Source: Candidatus Electrothrix aestuarii (GTDB lineage: Bacteria > Desulfobacterota > Desulfobulbia > Desulfobulbales > Desulfobulbaceae). Taken from it: a DNA stretch of 64,000 nucleotides. Positions 44,932 through 54,865 of the stretch are shown in pieces. The stretch covers positions 4,999,821 through 5,063,820 of the forward strand of contig CP159373.1 in assembly GCA_032595685.2 (NCBI GenBank). The letters are read 5' to 3'. The notes beneath the pieces are model-generated. The model searched no databases, had not been told where the DNA came from, and saw only the letters and a program-made list of their open reading frames with translations. The translations under genes and the position numbers were made by a program. How positions within the stretch are numbered: the stretch's first letter is position 1; every line of letters starts with the position of its first letter.

Positions 44932-44978
44932 GGGGACAGATTTATTTTTTAGAAAAAAGGGGGACAGATTTATTTTTT
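44932..44978 (+). repeat. Repeat family A, two tandem direct copies
   Basis: GGGGACAGATTTATTTTTT occurs twice in tandem (44932-44950 and 44960-44978), right at the border with the duplicated MFS fragment. Confidence 0.9.
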
Positions 44979-44979
44979 A

Positions 44980-45188
44980 GAGCAAAAAATCTGGGCATCA
45001 ACTACGGACTAGTTTTCCTGGGCTGGGGCTTAGGCTTTTTCATGGCCAAACTGGGTGGGATCATCAAAGACCTGACCGGCAGCCTGGATTATGCTTTTTA
45101 CATCTCGGCTGCTCTGCTGGTGGTCGGAGCGATTCTGGCCCAATTGGTTAAAAGACCAACCTGGGCTGAAGAAAAGGCGACTGTATAA
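44980..45188 (+). repeat. Island-flanking direct repeat, copy 2 (3' fragment of the MFS gene)
   Basis: 209 bp nearly identical to 11429-11636. It encodes the in-frame C-terminus AKNLGINYGLVFLGWGLGF to RPTWAEEKATV without the rest of the transporter, so it is a pseudogene fragment. Unlike copy 1 it has the T that keeps LGGIIKDL in frame. Confidence 0.95.
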
Positions 45189-45665
45189 GAACCGCAACGC
45201 TACCCTGCTGCGTCAGACCTCGGACGCAGCGGGGACACACGCTCCAAGGTAAGTATACGCGATACAGCCTCAATTCATACAGCTCTCAAGAAACAACCCC
45301 TCGACAAATCCCCACGCCCGCAATACAATATCGTATAAACAGCTCCATCAGCATTAAAAATGATTCTATTTTGTAGACACAAAAAATCAACCTGGCTAAA
45401 AAATAAACAGTAACGCCCCAGCATAATTCAGCCATACATTTTAGGAACGTTTTATGCTCTATTTTACACATGTCATTTTTTGAAGTGTCTTGCAAAAAAA
45501 TGAATTATTCATCTAATAGCAACACAGCCTCAAATAACAAGAAGAAATAAAGAGCGAAATATTGGACATGCAACCTTAAAGAAAAAGCTTTCACCACCAC
45601 TTGATTTGTCAAACGATACAAATCACTTACTCTGGAAGCAACCAAGTAAGAAGGAAATATCGCCA
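45189..45665. other. Intergenic region after the island
   Basis: About 475 bp with no credible gene. A hairpin, GCTGCGTC (45207-45214) with GACGCAGC (45223-45230), lies 18 bp after the MFS stop and may be what originally followed the transporter before the island arrived. No T-run follows it. Confidence 0.5.
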
Positions 45666-46163
45666 ATGAAAGCAGAAGAACGATTTAATTACAGGATTAT
45701 TAAGCTGGCATATGCCTGCCCTCTCTGCATGCAAAATCCCCACTGCCCTCTCAAGGCGGTCAGAAAGAAACAATTCAACGATAAGGTCGCATGGTTCAAT
45801 AGCCTATCCTTGTCAACCAAGCAGACGATATATGACTACCATGTCCAGTGTTACCAGAAACACACAGAAAAAGACCAAGAAGCCTGCCCAATGGCATCTC
45901 CTGAAAGCGCTTATAGCAACAAAGAAGAACGCCTTGTTGCCGAAAAAAAAAACAACATATTGACACCACACTCCAGTAAATTCCTTCCTTTTTTAAGAGG
46001 AAAGACAAAAAAACTTTGTAAAGTGCAGGAATACATGTTTGGGGCAATTCTCTGTGGGGAATCTCATACAAAGGGAAGGTGCAGCCATCAATACGTCATT
46101 GGCGGAAATACCTTCTGCAGTTCCCCGGCACGAAAAGAAATCTATACAAAATATCACTTATAA
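45666..46163 (+). CDS. Cysteine-rich hypothetical protein
   Basis: A 165-residue basic protein with nine or more Cys. The N-terminal cluster reads ACPLCMQNPHCPL, followed by WFNSLSLSTKQTIYDYHVQCY, then scattered Cys (EACPMA, KLCKV, LCGES, GRCSHQY, FCSSP). The CxxC plus later Cys/His could bind zinc. ATG 45666 has AGGAA upstream; an in-frame TTG 60 bp earlier is a weaker alternative. No family is recognised. It is isolated between the island and the fbp terminator. Confidence 0.5.
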   Translation: MKAEERFNYRIIKLAYACPLCMQNPHCPLKAVRKKQFNDKVAWFNSLSLSTKQTIYDYHVQCYQKHTEKDQEACPMASPESAYSNKEERLVAEKKNNILTPHSSKFLPFLRGKTKKLCKVQEYMFGAILCGESHTKGRCSHQYVIGGNTFCSSPARKEIYTKYHL

Positions 46164-46204
46164 AGGCCCAACAGATATATCGTAGAAAAATCGTAGAAAG
46201 CACA

Positions 46205-46244
46205 AAAAAAGGGCTTGCTCCGCAAACCGCAGGAGCAGCCCTTT
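46205..46244 (-). terminator. Intrinsic terminator of fbp
   Basis: AAGGGC-TTGCTCC pairs with GGAGCAGCCCTT across a 10-nt loop; the A-run on the plus strand is a T-run for the leftward fbp. It may also stop the rightward Cys-rich gene. Confidence 0.85.
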
Positions 46245-46279
46245 CTAGCACAAAGAAAAGCTAAAAGCTGCGCAGCCAA

Positions 46280-47299
46280 TCACCCCTTCTTAAAATACTC
46301 TTCCGCCATAGCCACCTCATCATGGGACCCGATAATAAGGGCCACCCGCTGATGCAGATCCTTGGGCTCAATATCCATAATCCGGCGTCCGTCATCGGTA
46401 ATCGCCAGACCTCCGGCCTCTTCCGCAATCATTGCCAACGGAGCAGCCTCGTAGAGCAGACGCAGCTTGCCATCGGGTTTGTCGGTGCTCTTCTTGTCCC
46501 TGGGATAGAGGAACACACCACCTTTAATTAAATTACGATGAAAATCTGCCACTAAGGAACCGATATAGCGCAGACTATAGGAGCACTCGCCCTTTTCATC
46601 CATGTCTTTCAATTTATCAACGTATTCACGGGCCTCATCATACCAATAGCGTGAGTACGCCTCGTTGATGCTGTAATATTTTGCCTGTTTGGGGATAGTG
46701 ATATCAGGATGGGAGAGAAAAAACTCGCCCACGCTGGGATCCAGGGTAAAACCATGCACCCCGTCACCATGCCCGGTGGTGTAAACCAGCACCGTGCTGG
46801 AACCATAGATAATATAACCGGCAGCCACCTGCTCACTACCAGATTGCAGCAGGTCCGACATATCGCCCTGCTTGCCCTTGCTTTTTCGGCGATGGACAGA
46901 AAAAATCGTCCCGATACTAACATTCACATCAATATTAGAGGAACCGTCCAAGGGGTCAAAGGCCAGAGTATACTTTCCCTCATAGCCATCAAGGACCGGA
47001 ATGACGCCTTCATCCTCTTCCGAACCCATAATGCAGATATATCCGCATTGCTCCATTCTGCGTTTGATGGTGCGGTTCGCAAAATCATCCAGTTTCTGGA
47101 CATCCTCGCCCTGCACATTGGTCTTACCGGATTGCCCCAGGATTCCTGCAAGACCGGCCATATTCACCTCAGCACTGATAATCTTTGCTGCCACAATAAG
47201 TTCATTGAGCAGGCCAGTGAGCTCGCCGGTGGCTTCCGGATGCATCCGCTGGCTATCCATGATCTGTCTGCTGACTGTAATACCTTTTCTTTTTGGCAT
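46280..47299 (-). CDS. fbp: Fructose-1,6-bisphosphatase, class I
   Basis: A 339-residue cytoplasmic enzyme that hydrolyses fructose-1,6-bisphosphate in gluconeogenesis or the Calvin cycle. Metal and substrate motifs are intact: MGSEEDEGV, the hallmark TLAFDPLDGSSNIDVNVSIGTIFS, SLRYIGSLVADFHRNLIKGGVFLYP, and KLRLLYEAAPLAMIAEEAGG. GGAGAAA precedes the ATG at 47299. pepA lies upstream on the same strand, 118 bp away; a hairpin repeat is between them, so they may or may not be co-transcribed. Confidence 0.97.
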   Translation of the reverse strand: MPKRKGITVSRQIMDSQRMHPEATGELTGLLNELIVAAKIISAEVNMAGLAGILGQSGKTNVQGEDVQKLDDFANRTIKRRMEQCGYICIMGSEEDEGVIPVLDGYEGKYTLAFDPLDGSSNIDVNVSIGTIFSVHRRKSKGKQGDMSDLLQSGSEQVAAGYIIYGSSTVLVYTTGHGDGVHGFTLDPSVGEFFLSHPDITIPKQAKYYSINEAYSRYWYDEAREYVDKLKDMDEKGECSYSLRYIGSLVADFHRNLIKGGVFLYPRDKKSTDKPDGKLRLLYEAAPLAMIAEEAGGLAITDDGRRIMDIEPKDLHQRVALIIGSHDEVAMAEEYFKKG

Positions 47300-47384
47300 A
47301 TTTTCTCCGTTACTAAATCTCAGTCTGTTCTCGTTGTTATTTTTTTGTTCCCTACCGCACCCTGCTCTTCCGGGAGATGAAACC

Positions 47385-47406
47385 GGGCAGACACACAGGT
47401 CTGCCC
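47385..47406. repeat. Short interspersed hairpin repeat
   Basis: GGGCAGAC-ACACAG-GTCTGCCC, a perfect 8-bp stem followed by CCTACAGG. Sequences of this type are widespread dispersed repeats in bacterial intergenic DNA; it lies between fbp and pepA. Confidence 0.65.
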
Positions 47407-47417
47407 CTACAGGCCGC

Positions 47418-48953
47418 TCACCCCTCCTTCTTTTTCCCCTGCCAATGGCGAACCAGATCCACCAGGGTACGAACCGCTATCCCGGAAGGCCCCTTGGGTA
47501 TGTAACTCTTCTCAGTAAAATTCCAGGCCGTCCCGGCGATATCCAGGTGTGCCCAAGGGGTATTGCCGACAAATTCCTGAAGATAGGCCGCAGCGGTAAT
47601 AGTTCCCCCTCCCCGGCCACCGGTGTTCTTAATATCAGCTACCTGGGATTTGATCTGCTCTGAATACTCAGGTCCCAAGGGTAGGCGCCATAGGGGCTCC
47701 CCGGCCCGATCTCCGGCCGTCAGGATCTGCTCAGACAAGGTGTCATCGGTGGACAGCAGACCAGTACGGTGATTGCCAAGACCAATAATAACAGCTCCGG
47801 TCAGAGTTGCCAGGTCAATAACCGCATCAGGGCTATAGGTTGCAATGCCGTAGGCCAAGGCATCAGCAAGGATCAGGCGCCCCTCGGCATCGGTATTGAT
47901 GATCTCCGAGGTTTTGCCACCGTAATGGGTGATGATATCACCGGGCTTCAGAGCGGTGGAAGCTGGCAGGTTCTCTGTGGAAGGCACCAAGGCCACCACA
48001 TTAATCCCCTTAGGACGCTCCTGAGCAATGGCCTGCATAGTGCAGATAACCGCAGCACCACCGCACATATCGTACTTCATATCCTCCATGCCCAGGCCCG
48101 GCTTCAGGCTGATACCACCGGAATCAAAGGTCAGCCCCTTTCCTACCAGCATCAGGGTCGGATCTGTTTTCTTTCCTCCCTCGTATTTCAGGATAACCAA
48201 CTTGGGTGGCAGGGCAGAGCCCTGATTCACGCCCAGGATACCGCCCATGCCCAGTTTTTCCATAGCATCTTTTTCAATGACCTCACAAAAGAGCTTATGC
48301 TTCCGTGCCAGCTTCTGAGCAAATTCTGCAAATTTCACTGGAGGCCAGCCATTGCCCGGCTCATTGGCCATATCCCTGGCCCGACAGGCCGCATCGGCTG
48401 CCTTCTTCCCCAGGTCCATTCCCTTCTGGGCAGCCTTGGAATTGAGCGCGCCAACCTGAAGGGAAAAGGCTTCAATCTCAGTCAACTCATCCTGTCCTTC
48501 TTTCTTGCTCTTATACTTATCAAAACGGTAGCTCCCCAGAATAAGCCCCTCGGTCAGGCATTCAGCAACCTCTTGATCATCTAAACCAGTTTTCTCTGGC
48601 AGGACAGCCATCATGCTCTTGATCTTACGGCCTGTTACCTGCTTCACAGCTGTCCCGGCTGCCAGCCTGATCTGCTCACGCAGAATATTTTTATCGGTCA
48701 CGTCGGCGAGTTTCCCCAGGCCGACAGCCAAGACCCGGTAAGCAGCAGGGTGTTTTGCTGTTACAGAGGGATAAAACAAAAAGGTCTGCCCCTTCTTTCC
48801 GGTAAAATCACCGCTCTTCCAGGCGAGCTTCAACTCCCTACGCACGGCCTTGGACGAACAAGGAACCCCTTTCTCCCCGGTTTCCTGAATAAAATAGACC
48901 AGCAGATCCCCACTGAACAGCTCTGGTTCCTTTTGATTCAACTCAAATATCAT
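47418..48953 (-). CDS. pepA: Leucyl aminopeptidase (M17)
   Basis: A 511-residue cytosolic two-metal aminopeptidase that removes N-terminal residues in peptide turnover. The C-terminal catalytic domain has LVGKGLTFDSGGISLKPG, KYDMCGGAAV, and the hallmark NTDAEGRLILADAL, along with DLATLTGA. The N-terminal domain (about 1-170) is the usual regulatory fold. Length is typical. M17 enzymes in some bacteria also bind DNA; nothing in the sequence tests that here. Confidence 0.97.
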   Translation of the reverse strand: MIFELNQKEPELFSGDLLVYFIQETGEKGVPCSSKAVRRELKLAWKSGDFTGKKGQTFLFYPSVTAKHPAAYRVLAVGLGKLADVTDKNILREQIRLAAGTAVKQVTGRKIKSMMAVLPEKTGLDDQEVAECLTEGLILGSYRFDKYKSKKEGQDELTEIEAFSLQVGALNSKAAQKGMDLGKKAADAACRARDMANEPGNGWPPVKFAEFAQKLARKHKLFCEVIEKDAMEKLGMGGILGVNQGSALPPKLVILKYEGGKKTDPTLMLVGKGLTFDSGGISLKPGLGMEDMKYDMCGGAAVICTMQAIAQERPKGINVVALVPSTENLPASTALKPGDIITHYGGKTSEIINTDAEGRLILADALAYGIATYSPDAVIDLATLTGAVIIGLGNHRTGLLSTDDTLSEQILTAGDRAGEPLWRLPLGPEYSEQIKSQVADIKNTGGRGGGTITAAAYLQEFVGNTPWAHLDIAGTAWNFTEKSYIPKGPSGIAVRTLVDLVRHWQGKKKEG

Positions 48954-49327
48954 ATATATTCCTTTTTTCCTGGTAGTCCTGCAACGATGTGATGGTTCAG
49001 ATCAGTGCCGGGCGCATTGCATCAGTTTCCGAAACGGCTGAATTCAAGTGAGGACAGCATCTCCTCACTTGATATTCATCGCACGTTAAACGCAAAAAAA
49101 GGCCGCTCCGTCATACTGGAACGGCCTTTATGAATTTTGAGACCGGCAAACGCGTCCGTTCCACGTAACGAATTGGAGTAAATACCACTTTAATTTTCAT
49201 AAGCGGACGATACCCGAAGCGGACAAGATGTCAACCTGTTATTGTTACTTTCCGTGTAATTATTACATCCTCATTTTCCACCTGATTTCCGGCTCAACAG
49301 GTCAATCGGCAGGATGCACCCGAAACC
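48954..49327. other. Intergenic region napB/pepA
   Basis: 373 bp, no gene seen. It contains the terminator at 49095-49130 and presumably the pepA promoter. Confidence 0.5.
49095..49130. terminator. Intrinsic terminator at the end of the nap operon
   Basis: AAAGGCCGCTCC pairs with GGAACGGCCTTT (one mismatch) over a 7-nt loop, with an A-run on the left that is a T-run for leftward transcription. It is about 200 bp downstream of napB. Confidence 0.8.
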
Positions 49328-49744
49328 TCATTTCCCCTCAAAGGTATTTTCCACCAGGGGCTTGGCATCAACCTGCCCCACATGACATTGGGTGCAAAAG
49401 TACCAACGCCGGGAAATATCCTCCCCTTTCTTGCCGTCCCTATCTGTATAATGGGTTTCAAATGGTTTCGGAGCACCCGAGGCCTCCAAACCATGACAGC
49501 CCAAACAGGGGTTCACATCATATGTAATCTTCATCCCAGTTATATCATGGGCAATAAGCGGGGGTTGGTGAGCCGAGGTCCGAGGAACAGTGGTTCCGGG
49601 CGGCTGCCAATCCATGTCCACAGCAGGGATTGACCCGGCAGGAATATCCGCGCTCCCGCGCAACGATTCAACATCTTCACTATTGACAACGGATACAAAA
49701 AAAACAAAACTCAAAAGATACAGAGGAAATACGATCCATTTCAT
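49328..49744 (-). CDS. napB: Periplasmic nitrate reductase, dihaem cytochrome c subunit
   Basis: A small electron-transfer subunit of NapAB. From ATG 49744 it has 138 residues: a signal peptide (MKWIVFPLYLLSFVFFVSVVNS), then the NapB segment TSAHQPPLIAHDI and two haem sites CLGCH and CTQCH with ETHYTDR between. GGAG lies six bases before this ATG; ATG 49756, overlapping the napH stop as TGATG, is the alternative and would add four residues. It is last in the napFDAGHB operon and passes electrons to NapA in the periplasm. Confidence 0.94.
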   Translation of the reverse strand: MKWIVFPLYLLSFVFFVSVVNSEDVESLRGSADIPAGSIPAVDMDWQPPGTTVPRTSAHQPPLIAHDITGMKITYDVNPCLGCHGLEASGAPKPFETHYTDRDGKKGEDISRRWYFCTQCHVGQVDAKPLVENTFEGK

Positions 49745-49755
49745 AGCATTCTCCA

Positions 49756-50613
49756 TCAAGTTCGTCGAGAAAAACGAAAAACATTATGCGGACAGATATC
49801 AATACACCGTCCACAGTTCAGACAGTTTTTATCAAGAATGAGTGGTGAGCTCTCTGGGGCACCTTTCAACGCCGGTCGAATGACTTGGGGTTCAGGACAA
49901 ACAGCAAAACAGTCCAGGCAATCGGTACATCGTTCCCGGCCATCGGCCTTGACCCGAAGGACAGCAACCGAGGTCAGCAGGCTGTACATGGCACCCATCG
50001 GGCAAAGATGTCCGCACCAACCACGTCGCAACAGAAAGGCATCAAAAACAAAAATGGCCAGGATCAAAATCCATCCTATGCCCATGCCGAACAGTATTCC
50101 CCGCTGCAACATGGTCACCGGGTTGAGCCATTCGTAGACTATGGTTCCACTGCCAAGGGACAAAAGCAGGATCGCCGCAATGAACCAGTACCGGATGTTT
50201 TTATTCAAATGCAGCCCTTGGTTTATCCCCGATTTCCTCTCCAATACTCTGTTCAGCCAGGCCGCTGCATCAGTCACTACGTTGACAGGACAAACCCAGG
50301 CACAAAATACCCCGCCGCCAAGCAGGACATACATGACAACCACAACCAAGACACCGACCACAGCACTTGAAGCCAGAGGGTGACCGGCTGCCAGAGATTG
50401 GAGCATAATCAGCGGATCTGTCATGGGGAGAAATCCCAAAATCTCACTGGCAGACAAGGTTCCTCTGATAATCCAAATCCCGCACAAAGGCCCTGCCAGA
50501 AAAAGCGCCAGGATACCCACCTGTGAGACACGACGCAGCAGCAACCATTTGTGAGAATCCACCCAACCCTTCTTTTCAACCGCCTCCTGCCCCGGTTTTC
50601 TTTTTGCTATCAT
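49756..50613 (-). CDS. napH: Ferredoxin-type quinol dehydrogenase subunit NapH
   Basis: A 285-residue polytopic inner-membrane protein with four main TM segments, the [14 protein letters not shown] and [12 protein letters not shown] motifs of the NapH family (CxxxCP type), and two C-terminal [4Fe-4S] sites ([14 protein letters not shown] and [14 protein letters not shown]). With NapG it oxidises quinol and feeds electrons to NapB/NapA. No napC is present, so NapGH is probably the only route. Overlaps napG by 4 bp. Confidence 0.95.
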   Translation of the reverse strand: MIAKRKPGQEAVEKKGWVDSHKWLLLRRVSQVGILALFLAGPLCGIWIIRGTLSASEILGFLPMTDPLIMLQSLAAGHPLASSAVVGVLVVVVMYVLLGGGVFCAWVCPVNVVTDAAAWLNRVLERKSGINQGLHLNKNIRYWFIAAILLLSLGSGTIVYEWLNPVTMLQRGILFGMGIGWILILAIFVFDAFLLRRGWCGHLCPMGAMYSLLTSVAVLRVKADGRERCTDCLDCFAVCPEPQVIRPALKGAPESSPLILDKNCLNCGRCIDICPHNVFRFSRRT

Positions 50614-51488
50614 GGCTCTTCCTCCGGCATCCGCACAGGCAATTGCAGAGCCTCAGGGATGAGAGACTTGCCAGCCTTTTCTTTTTCCTGCCATCCCAAG
50701 CGATAATGATGCCCCAGCTCACCTCGTGCCTGGGCAAGGGGCAACACCTTAATCGCAGGATGTTCCAAAATACAGGAGCGCTCGCATTTGCCGCAGCCGG
50801 TACAATACTCCGAATGCACCGTAGGAATAAACCGGGCGTGCATACCGGTTCGCTGGTTCGCCACCATATCCAGGGTCAGGGCCTGATCCAGCACAGGGCA
50901 ATTCCGATAACAGACATCACAACGCAGCCCCTGAAAACCGATGCAATTTTCGTGATCAACGAGCACAGCCAGTCCCATTCGTGCCTCGTAGATAGAAGGC
51001 GCCTTCTTTTCCTCATCCAGAAGATTTCGCTTACTCAAGGCCCCGGAAGGACAGGCCTGCACGCAGGGCATATCCTCGCATAAGCGGCAAGGGCTGGTTC
51101 GGGGAATAAAATACGGAGTCCCCACCGGGACATCATGGCCTGCTTCGGCCAAGCGCAGGACCGGTTCCAGTTGTACAGATTCGTTAGGATTAATCTCAGC
51201 CGGTTGATCAGGCCCCTGCGCCTCCACCCTGCTATTGCGCAGAAGATTGGCATGACAGGCCCGGACACATTGCCCGCAGCGCAGGCAGGCTGCCTGGAAT
51301 TGCTTCTCCGGCAGAGCCCCAGGCGGTCGTATCGCCCGGGCAGGCACAGCCTGAGCAGAGCGTTGATATGCTCCCAGCCCGACCGCCAGCACAAAGGCCC
51401 CGGCGGCAGCCGACAAAGTATCCCTGAGAAAACGACGACGTCTCTCCTCCTCCCTGTTATGATGCTGTCTTGTTTCTTTTTCATCCAT
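50610..51488 (-). CDS. napG: Ferredoxin-type protein NapG
   Basis: A 292-residue periplasmic iron-sulfur protein with a Tat-like start ([22 protein letters not shown]), so it is exported folded. Four [4Fe-4S] cysteine groups are visible: [36 protein letters not shown] with an upstream Cys, and [12 protein letters not shown]. It accepts electrons from NapH. Overlaps napH by 4 bp, separated from napA by 34 bp. Confidence 0.95.
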   Translation of the reverse strand: MDEKETRQHHNREEERRRRFLRDTLSAAAGAFVLAVGLGAYQRSAQAVPARAIRPPGALPEKQFQAACLRCGQCVRACHANLLRNSRVEAQGPDQPAEINPNESVQLEPVLRLAEAGHDVPVGTPYFIPRTSPCRLCEDMPCVQACPSGALSKRNLLDEEKKAPSIYEARMGLAVLVDHENCIGFQGLRCDVCYRNCPVLDQALTLDMVANQRTGMHARFIPTVHSEYCTGCGKCERSCILEHPAIKVLPLAQARGELGHHYRLGWQEKEKAGKSLIPEALQLPVRMPEEEP

Positions 51489-51522
51489 TCCAGCCTCCTC
51501 AAACCTTGATGAAGGTCTTCTT

Positions 51523-54015
51523 TCAGGCCTTGCTCACCTTGACCGCGCATTTCTTGTAATCCGTCTCTTTCGAGATCGGACAAGTCGCATCCAGGGTGAG
51601 TTTATTCACCAAGCGGCCCGCATCAAACCAGGGGATGAACACCAGCCCTTCCGGCGGTTTATTCCGTCCCCGAGTCTCCAGCGGACAGGTAATCTCACCC
51701 CGACGGGAGGCGATCCTGACCAGCTGTCCGCGCTTGAGGCCACGTTTTTCCGCTTCCTTGGGATGCATGAACACCTGGGCATCAGGCACAGCCCGGTACA
51801 GCTCCGGTACCCTCCGGGTCATGGAACCGGAATGCCAATGCTCCAGGACCCGACCAGTACAGAGCCAGAGATCATACTCCTTATCCGGTACTTCAGGAGG
51901 AGGCTCGTAAGGCAAGGCAAAAATGATTGCTTTACCATCTTTATGACCATAAAATCGTATATCCTCGCCTTTCTTCACGTATGGATCATAACCTTCCCGG
52001 AACCGCCATAGGGTCTCTTTCTTATCCACCACCGGCCAACGCAGGCCGCGTGCCTTATGGTACATTTCAAAGGGAGCCAAGTCGTGACCATGACCTCGAC
52101 CAAAACTGGCATATTCCTCAAACAGCCCCTTTTGCAGATAAAAACCAAAATGATGAGACTCGTCGTTGTCATGCCCCTTTTGCAACTCACTCAAAGGAAA
52201 TTTGTCCACCTGACCATTGGCAAAGAGCACCTCATACAGGGTCTTGCCCTTATAGGCGGGATTCTTGTCGAGGAGCTCCTGAGGCCAGATCTCATCGGTT
52301 GTGAAGTATTTGGAAAACTCCACCAACTGCCAGAGATCACTCTTTGCCTCACCAGGCGCCTTAACCTGCTGGCGGAAGAACTGGGTTCGACGTTCCGCAT
52401 TGCCATAGGCCCCTTCCTTTTCTGTCCACATGGCTGTGGGCAGGATCAGGTCAGCAGCCATTGCTGTAACCGTGGGATAGGGATCAGAAACCACGACAAA
52501 GTTTTTCGGATTGCGATAGCCCGGATAGGCTTCCTCGTTGATATTAGCTGCGGCCTGCATATTATTATTACACATGACCCAATAGGCATTGAGCTTGCCG
52601 TCCTTGAGCATCCTGTTCTGGAGCACAGCATGATAACCAGGTTTCCCAGGAATGGTACCAGCGGGTAATTTCCAGATCTTCTCTGCTATCTCACGATGCT
52701 TGGGGTTTTTCACCACCATGTCAGCAGGCAGACGATGAGAGAAGGTACCCACCTCTCGGGCCGTACCGCAGGCCGAGGGCTGGCCGGTGAGCGAAAAGGG
52801 GCCATTGCCTGGCTCAGAAATCTTGCCAGTGAGCAGATGGACATTATAGCAGAGCTGATTCACCCAGGTGCCACGGGTATGCTGGTTAAAGCCCATAGTC
52901 CAGTAGGACACCACCTTGCGTTTGGGATCAGCATAGAGCTCAGCCAAGGCCTCTAAATCCTTTTTCGGAACCCCTGATATTTCATGGGCCTTGTCCAGAG
53001 TGTACTCGGAGACATACTTGGCATACTCCGCAAAACTGTACTCCTTTGAGCCGCCTGCATCTCCAGCATTGGCCGCCTTCTTTTCCCTGGCATCTTCCGG
53101 GCGCAGGCCATAACCGATATCGGTATTACCGATGCGGAAGTTAACGTGCTTATCCACGAAATCCTTATTCACCTTATCATTCTGGATAATATAATTGGCA
53201 ATATAATTCAGGATGACCATATCTGTCTGAGGCTTGAACACCATAGGGATATCTGCCAAGTCAAAACAACGATGCTCATAGGTGGAAAGAACTGCCACCT
53301 TCACATGCAAGGCTGTCAGGCGCCGATTGGTGAGCCGGGACCAGAGAATGGGATGCATTTCCGCCATATTGGAGCCCCAGAGGACAAAGGCGTCCGCATT
53401 TTCCAGATCATCGTAACAGCCCATAGGCTCATCTATGCCAAAGGTACGCATAAAACCCGCAACGGCCGAGGCCATGCAATGCCGGGCATTGGGATCCAGG
53501 TTATTAGAGAGGAAACCCGCCTTAAAGAGCTTTGATGCAGCATAGCCTTCCCAGACCTGCCATTGGCCGGACCCGAACATGCCCACCGTGGTGGGCCCAT
53601 TCTTCTGAATAGCCTCTTTGTATTTTTTTGCCATGATCTTGAAGGCCTCCTCCCAGGAGACCGGGGTAAACTCACCGTTTTTATCGTACTTACCGTTCTT
53701 CTTGCGCAGCAAGGGCCTGGTGAGTCGATCCTTGCCGTACATGATTTTGGTCAGGAAATAGCCCTTGATACAGTTCAGCCCCCTGTTTACCGGGGCATCT
53801 GGATCGCCCTGGGTTGCCACGATCCGACCGTCCTTGGTACCCACCAACACGCTACAGCCTGTCCCGCAAAAACGACAAGGTGCCTTATCCCATCGGATGC
53901 CCTTATCCCCCTCAGCAGCCAGGGCCTTTTGCGTGGCCGGGAGCTGCGTACCCGCAACAGCGGCAGCGGCCATTGCAGCATTGGCCTTAATAAAATCACG
54001 CCTGTTTAGCTTCAT
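51523..54015 (-). CDS. napA: Periplasmic nitrate reductase catalytic subunit
   Basis: The molybdenum enzyme that reduces nitrate to nitrite in the periplasm. From ATG 54015 it has 830 residues, the usual NapA size, with AAAGGAGG upstream. It begins with a Tat signal ([19 protein letters not shown]). The [4Fe-4S] site is [13 protein letters not shown] plus the Cys in GLNCIKGY, and the bis-MGD pocket includes [12 protein letters not shown] with the Mo-ligand Cys in ARHCMASA. The C-terminal domain ([22 protein letters not shown]) is typical of NapA rather than NarB or FdhG. An upstream extension of the frame to 54123 lacks a Tat start and is not used. Confidence 0.97.
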   Translation of the reverse strand: MKLNRRDFIKANAAMAAAAVAGTQLPATQKALAAEGDKGIRWDKAPCRFCGTGCSVLVGTKDGRIVATQGDPDAPVNRGLNCIKGYFLTKIMYGKDRLTRPLLRKKNGKYDKNGEFTPVSWEEAFKIMAKKYKEAIQKNGPTTVGMFGSGQWQVWEGYAASKLFKAGFLSNNLDPNARHCMASAVAGFMRTFGIDEPMGCYDDLENADAFVLWGSNMAEMHPILWSRLTNRRLTALHVKVAVLSTYEHRCFDLADIPMVFKPQTDMVILNYIANYIIQNDKVNKDFVDKHVNFRIGNTDIGYGLRPEDAREKKAANAGDAGGSKEYSFAEYAKYVSEYTLDKAHEISGVPKKDLEALAELYADPKRKVVSYWTMGFNQHTRGTWVNQLCYNVHLLTGKISEPGNGPFSLTGQPSACGTAREVGTFSHRLPADMVVKNPKHREIAEKIWKLPAGTIPGKPGYHAVLQNRMLKDGKLNAYWVMCNNNMQAAANINEEAYPGYRNPKNFVVVSDPYPTVTAMAADLILPTAMWTEKEGAYGNAERRTQFFRQQVKAPGEAKSDLWQLVEFSKYFTTDEIWPQELLDKNPAYKGKTLYEVLFANGQVDKFPLSELQKGHDNDESHHFGFYLQKGLFEEYASFGRGHGHDLAPFEMYHKARGLRWPVVDKKETLWRFREGYDPYVKKGEDIRFYGHKDGKAIIFALPYEPPPEVPDKEYDLWLCTGRVLEHWHSGSMTRRVPELYRAVPDAQVFMHPKEAEKRGLKRGQLVRIASRRGEITCPLETRGRNKPPEGLVFIPWFDAGRLVNKLTLDATCPISKETDYKKCAVKVSKA

Positions 54016-54052
54016 AGACTGTCCTCCTTTCCTGGTTTCTACGCATCTGGTT

Positions 54053-54295
54053 TTATACGCACTCTTCATCGCAATAGTTATAAATAAGGGACGCAGCAAG
54101 AACGCCCTGAGTCTTTTGCACATCCATCATCACATCAGAGGGCACATTATCCGGCGTGTCCTCCAAGGTAATAACGATAGAGCCCTCGTCCTTGTTCACA
54201 GCATGGATCTCCACACCGGAGAGCTCTCCCAGGCGTTGCTGGACTGCTTCCAAGGTATCGGGAAAGACCTGGACAATAATTCCAGAAATATTCAT
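54053..54295 (-). CDS. napD: NapA maturation chaperone NapD
   Basis: An 80-residue cytoplasmic chaperone with a ferredoxin-like fold: [22 protein letters not shown], then [19 protein letters not shown] and a C-terminal [13 protein letters not shown]. NapD binds the NapA Tat signal and holds it until cofactor insertion is complete. Encoded between napF (3-bp gap) and napA (37-bp gap). Confidence 0.93.
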   Translation of the reverse strand: MNISGIIVQVFPDTLEAVQQRLGELSGVEIHAVNKDEGSIVITLEDTPDNVPSDVMMDVQKTQGVLAASLIYNYCDEECV

Positions 54296-54298
54296 GTA

Positions 54299-54865
54299 TC
54301 ACCTCGTCGTGGAATCTGATGGTAGAGACTGGTTCTCAGCATATTGGAGTGAAATTGCCTGAACAGGGCAACCTGCAACGCATGCCCCGCAGCCGACACA
54401 CTGATCAGCCAGGATTTGTGGAAGCTGCTCCCCCTGCCCTTCTCGTAAAAAAACGATAGCCTCCTGCTCACATTGCTCCTGGCAGAGCTGGCAGAGCACC
54501 TTTTTCCGCGTAAGACAATGAGTATTGATGGCAACATGCAGTTTTCTGCGAGGCTGCTCATCGGAAAAATGCAGGGCACCGCTGGGACAAGTTCGGGCGC
54601 AATCTCCGCAGAAGTTACAAAATCCCTTGGAAAAATCCATGAAGGGCAACCCGTCTTCTTCAAGGACGATCAGATTTCTTTCACAAGCAGCGGCACAGGC
54701 TCCGCAACTTTTGCAAAGGTCACGGAATTCCTGCTCAGAGGCAGACCAAGGCGGGGGTAAGGAGAGGGCAACAGGAGATACGACGGCTTTCTGTTGCACC
54801 CGATCTCCTTCTCCCTGAAGGAGGAAGGCGAGGCATTTATCGACAAAAAAGGACGTCAGGTTCAT
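54299..54865 (-). CDS. napF: Ferredoxin-type protein NapF
   Basis: A 188-residue cytoplasmic iron-sulfur protein that assists NapA maturation. It has [4Fe-4S] groups CKSCGACAAACERN, CNFCGDCARTCPSG, CQLCQEQCEQ and CVGCGACVAGCPVQ. First gene of napFDAGHB. The ATG at 54865 has no strong ribosome site; a shorter start cannot be excluded. Expression is probably driven from a site near 55.2 kb, giving a long leader. Confidence 0.93.
   Translation of the reverse strand: MNLTSFFVDKCLAFLLQGEGDRVQQKAVVSPVALSLPPPWSASEQEFRDLCKSCGACAAACERNLIVLEEDGLPFMDFSKGFCNFCGDCARTCPSGALHFSDEQPRRKLHVAINTHCLTRKKVLCQLCQEQCEQEAIVFLREGQGEQLPQILADQCVGCGACVAGCPVQAISLQYAENQSLPSDSTTR

Noticed and set aside
11657-44978. Repeated GGGGACAGATTTATTTTTT units as a possible CRISPR array
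   Set aside because: Copies are scattered over 33 kb, usually inverted, with no regular spacers and no cas genes.
11429-45188. Island flanks as attL/attR of an integrase-driven element
   Set aside because: No integrase, excisionase or tRNA gene is visible, and the repeat is a protein-gene end of about 208 bp; homologous or microhomology-driven events fit better.
51596-53999. Numerous open frames opposite napA
   Set aside because: They are shadows of a GC-rich conserved coding region; napA itself is unambiguous.
54015-54123. Upstream extension of napA
   Set aside because: The extra 36 residues precede a perfect Tat signal and ribosome site, so the start at 54015 is preferred.
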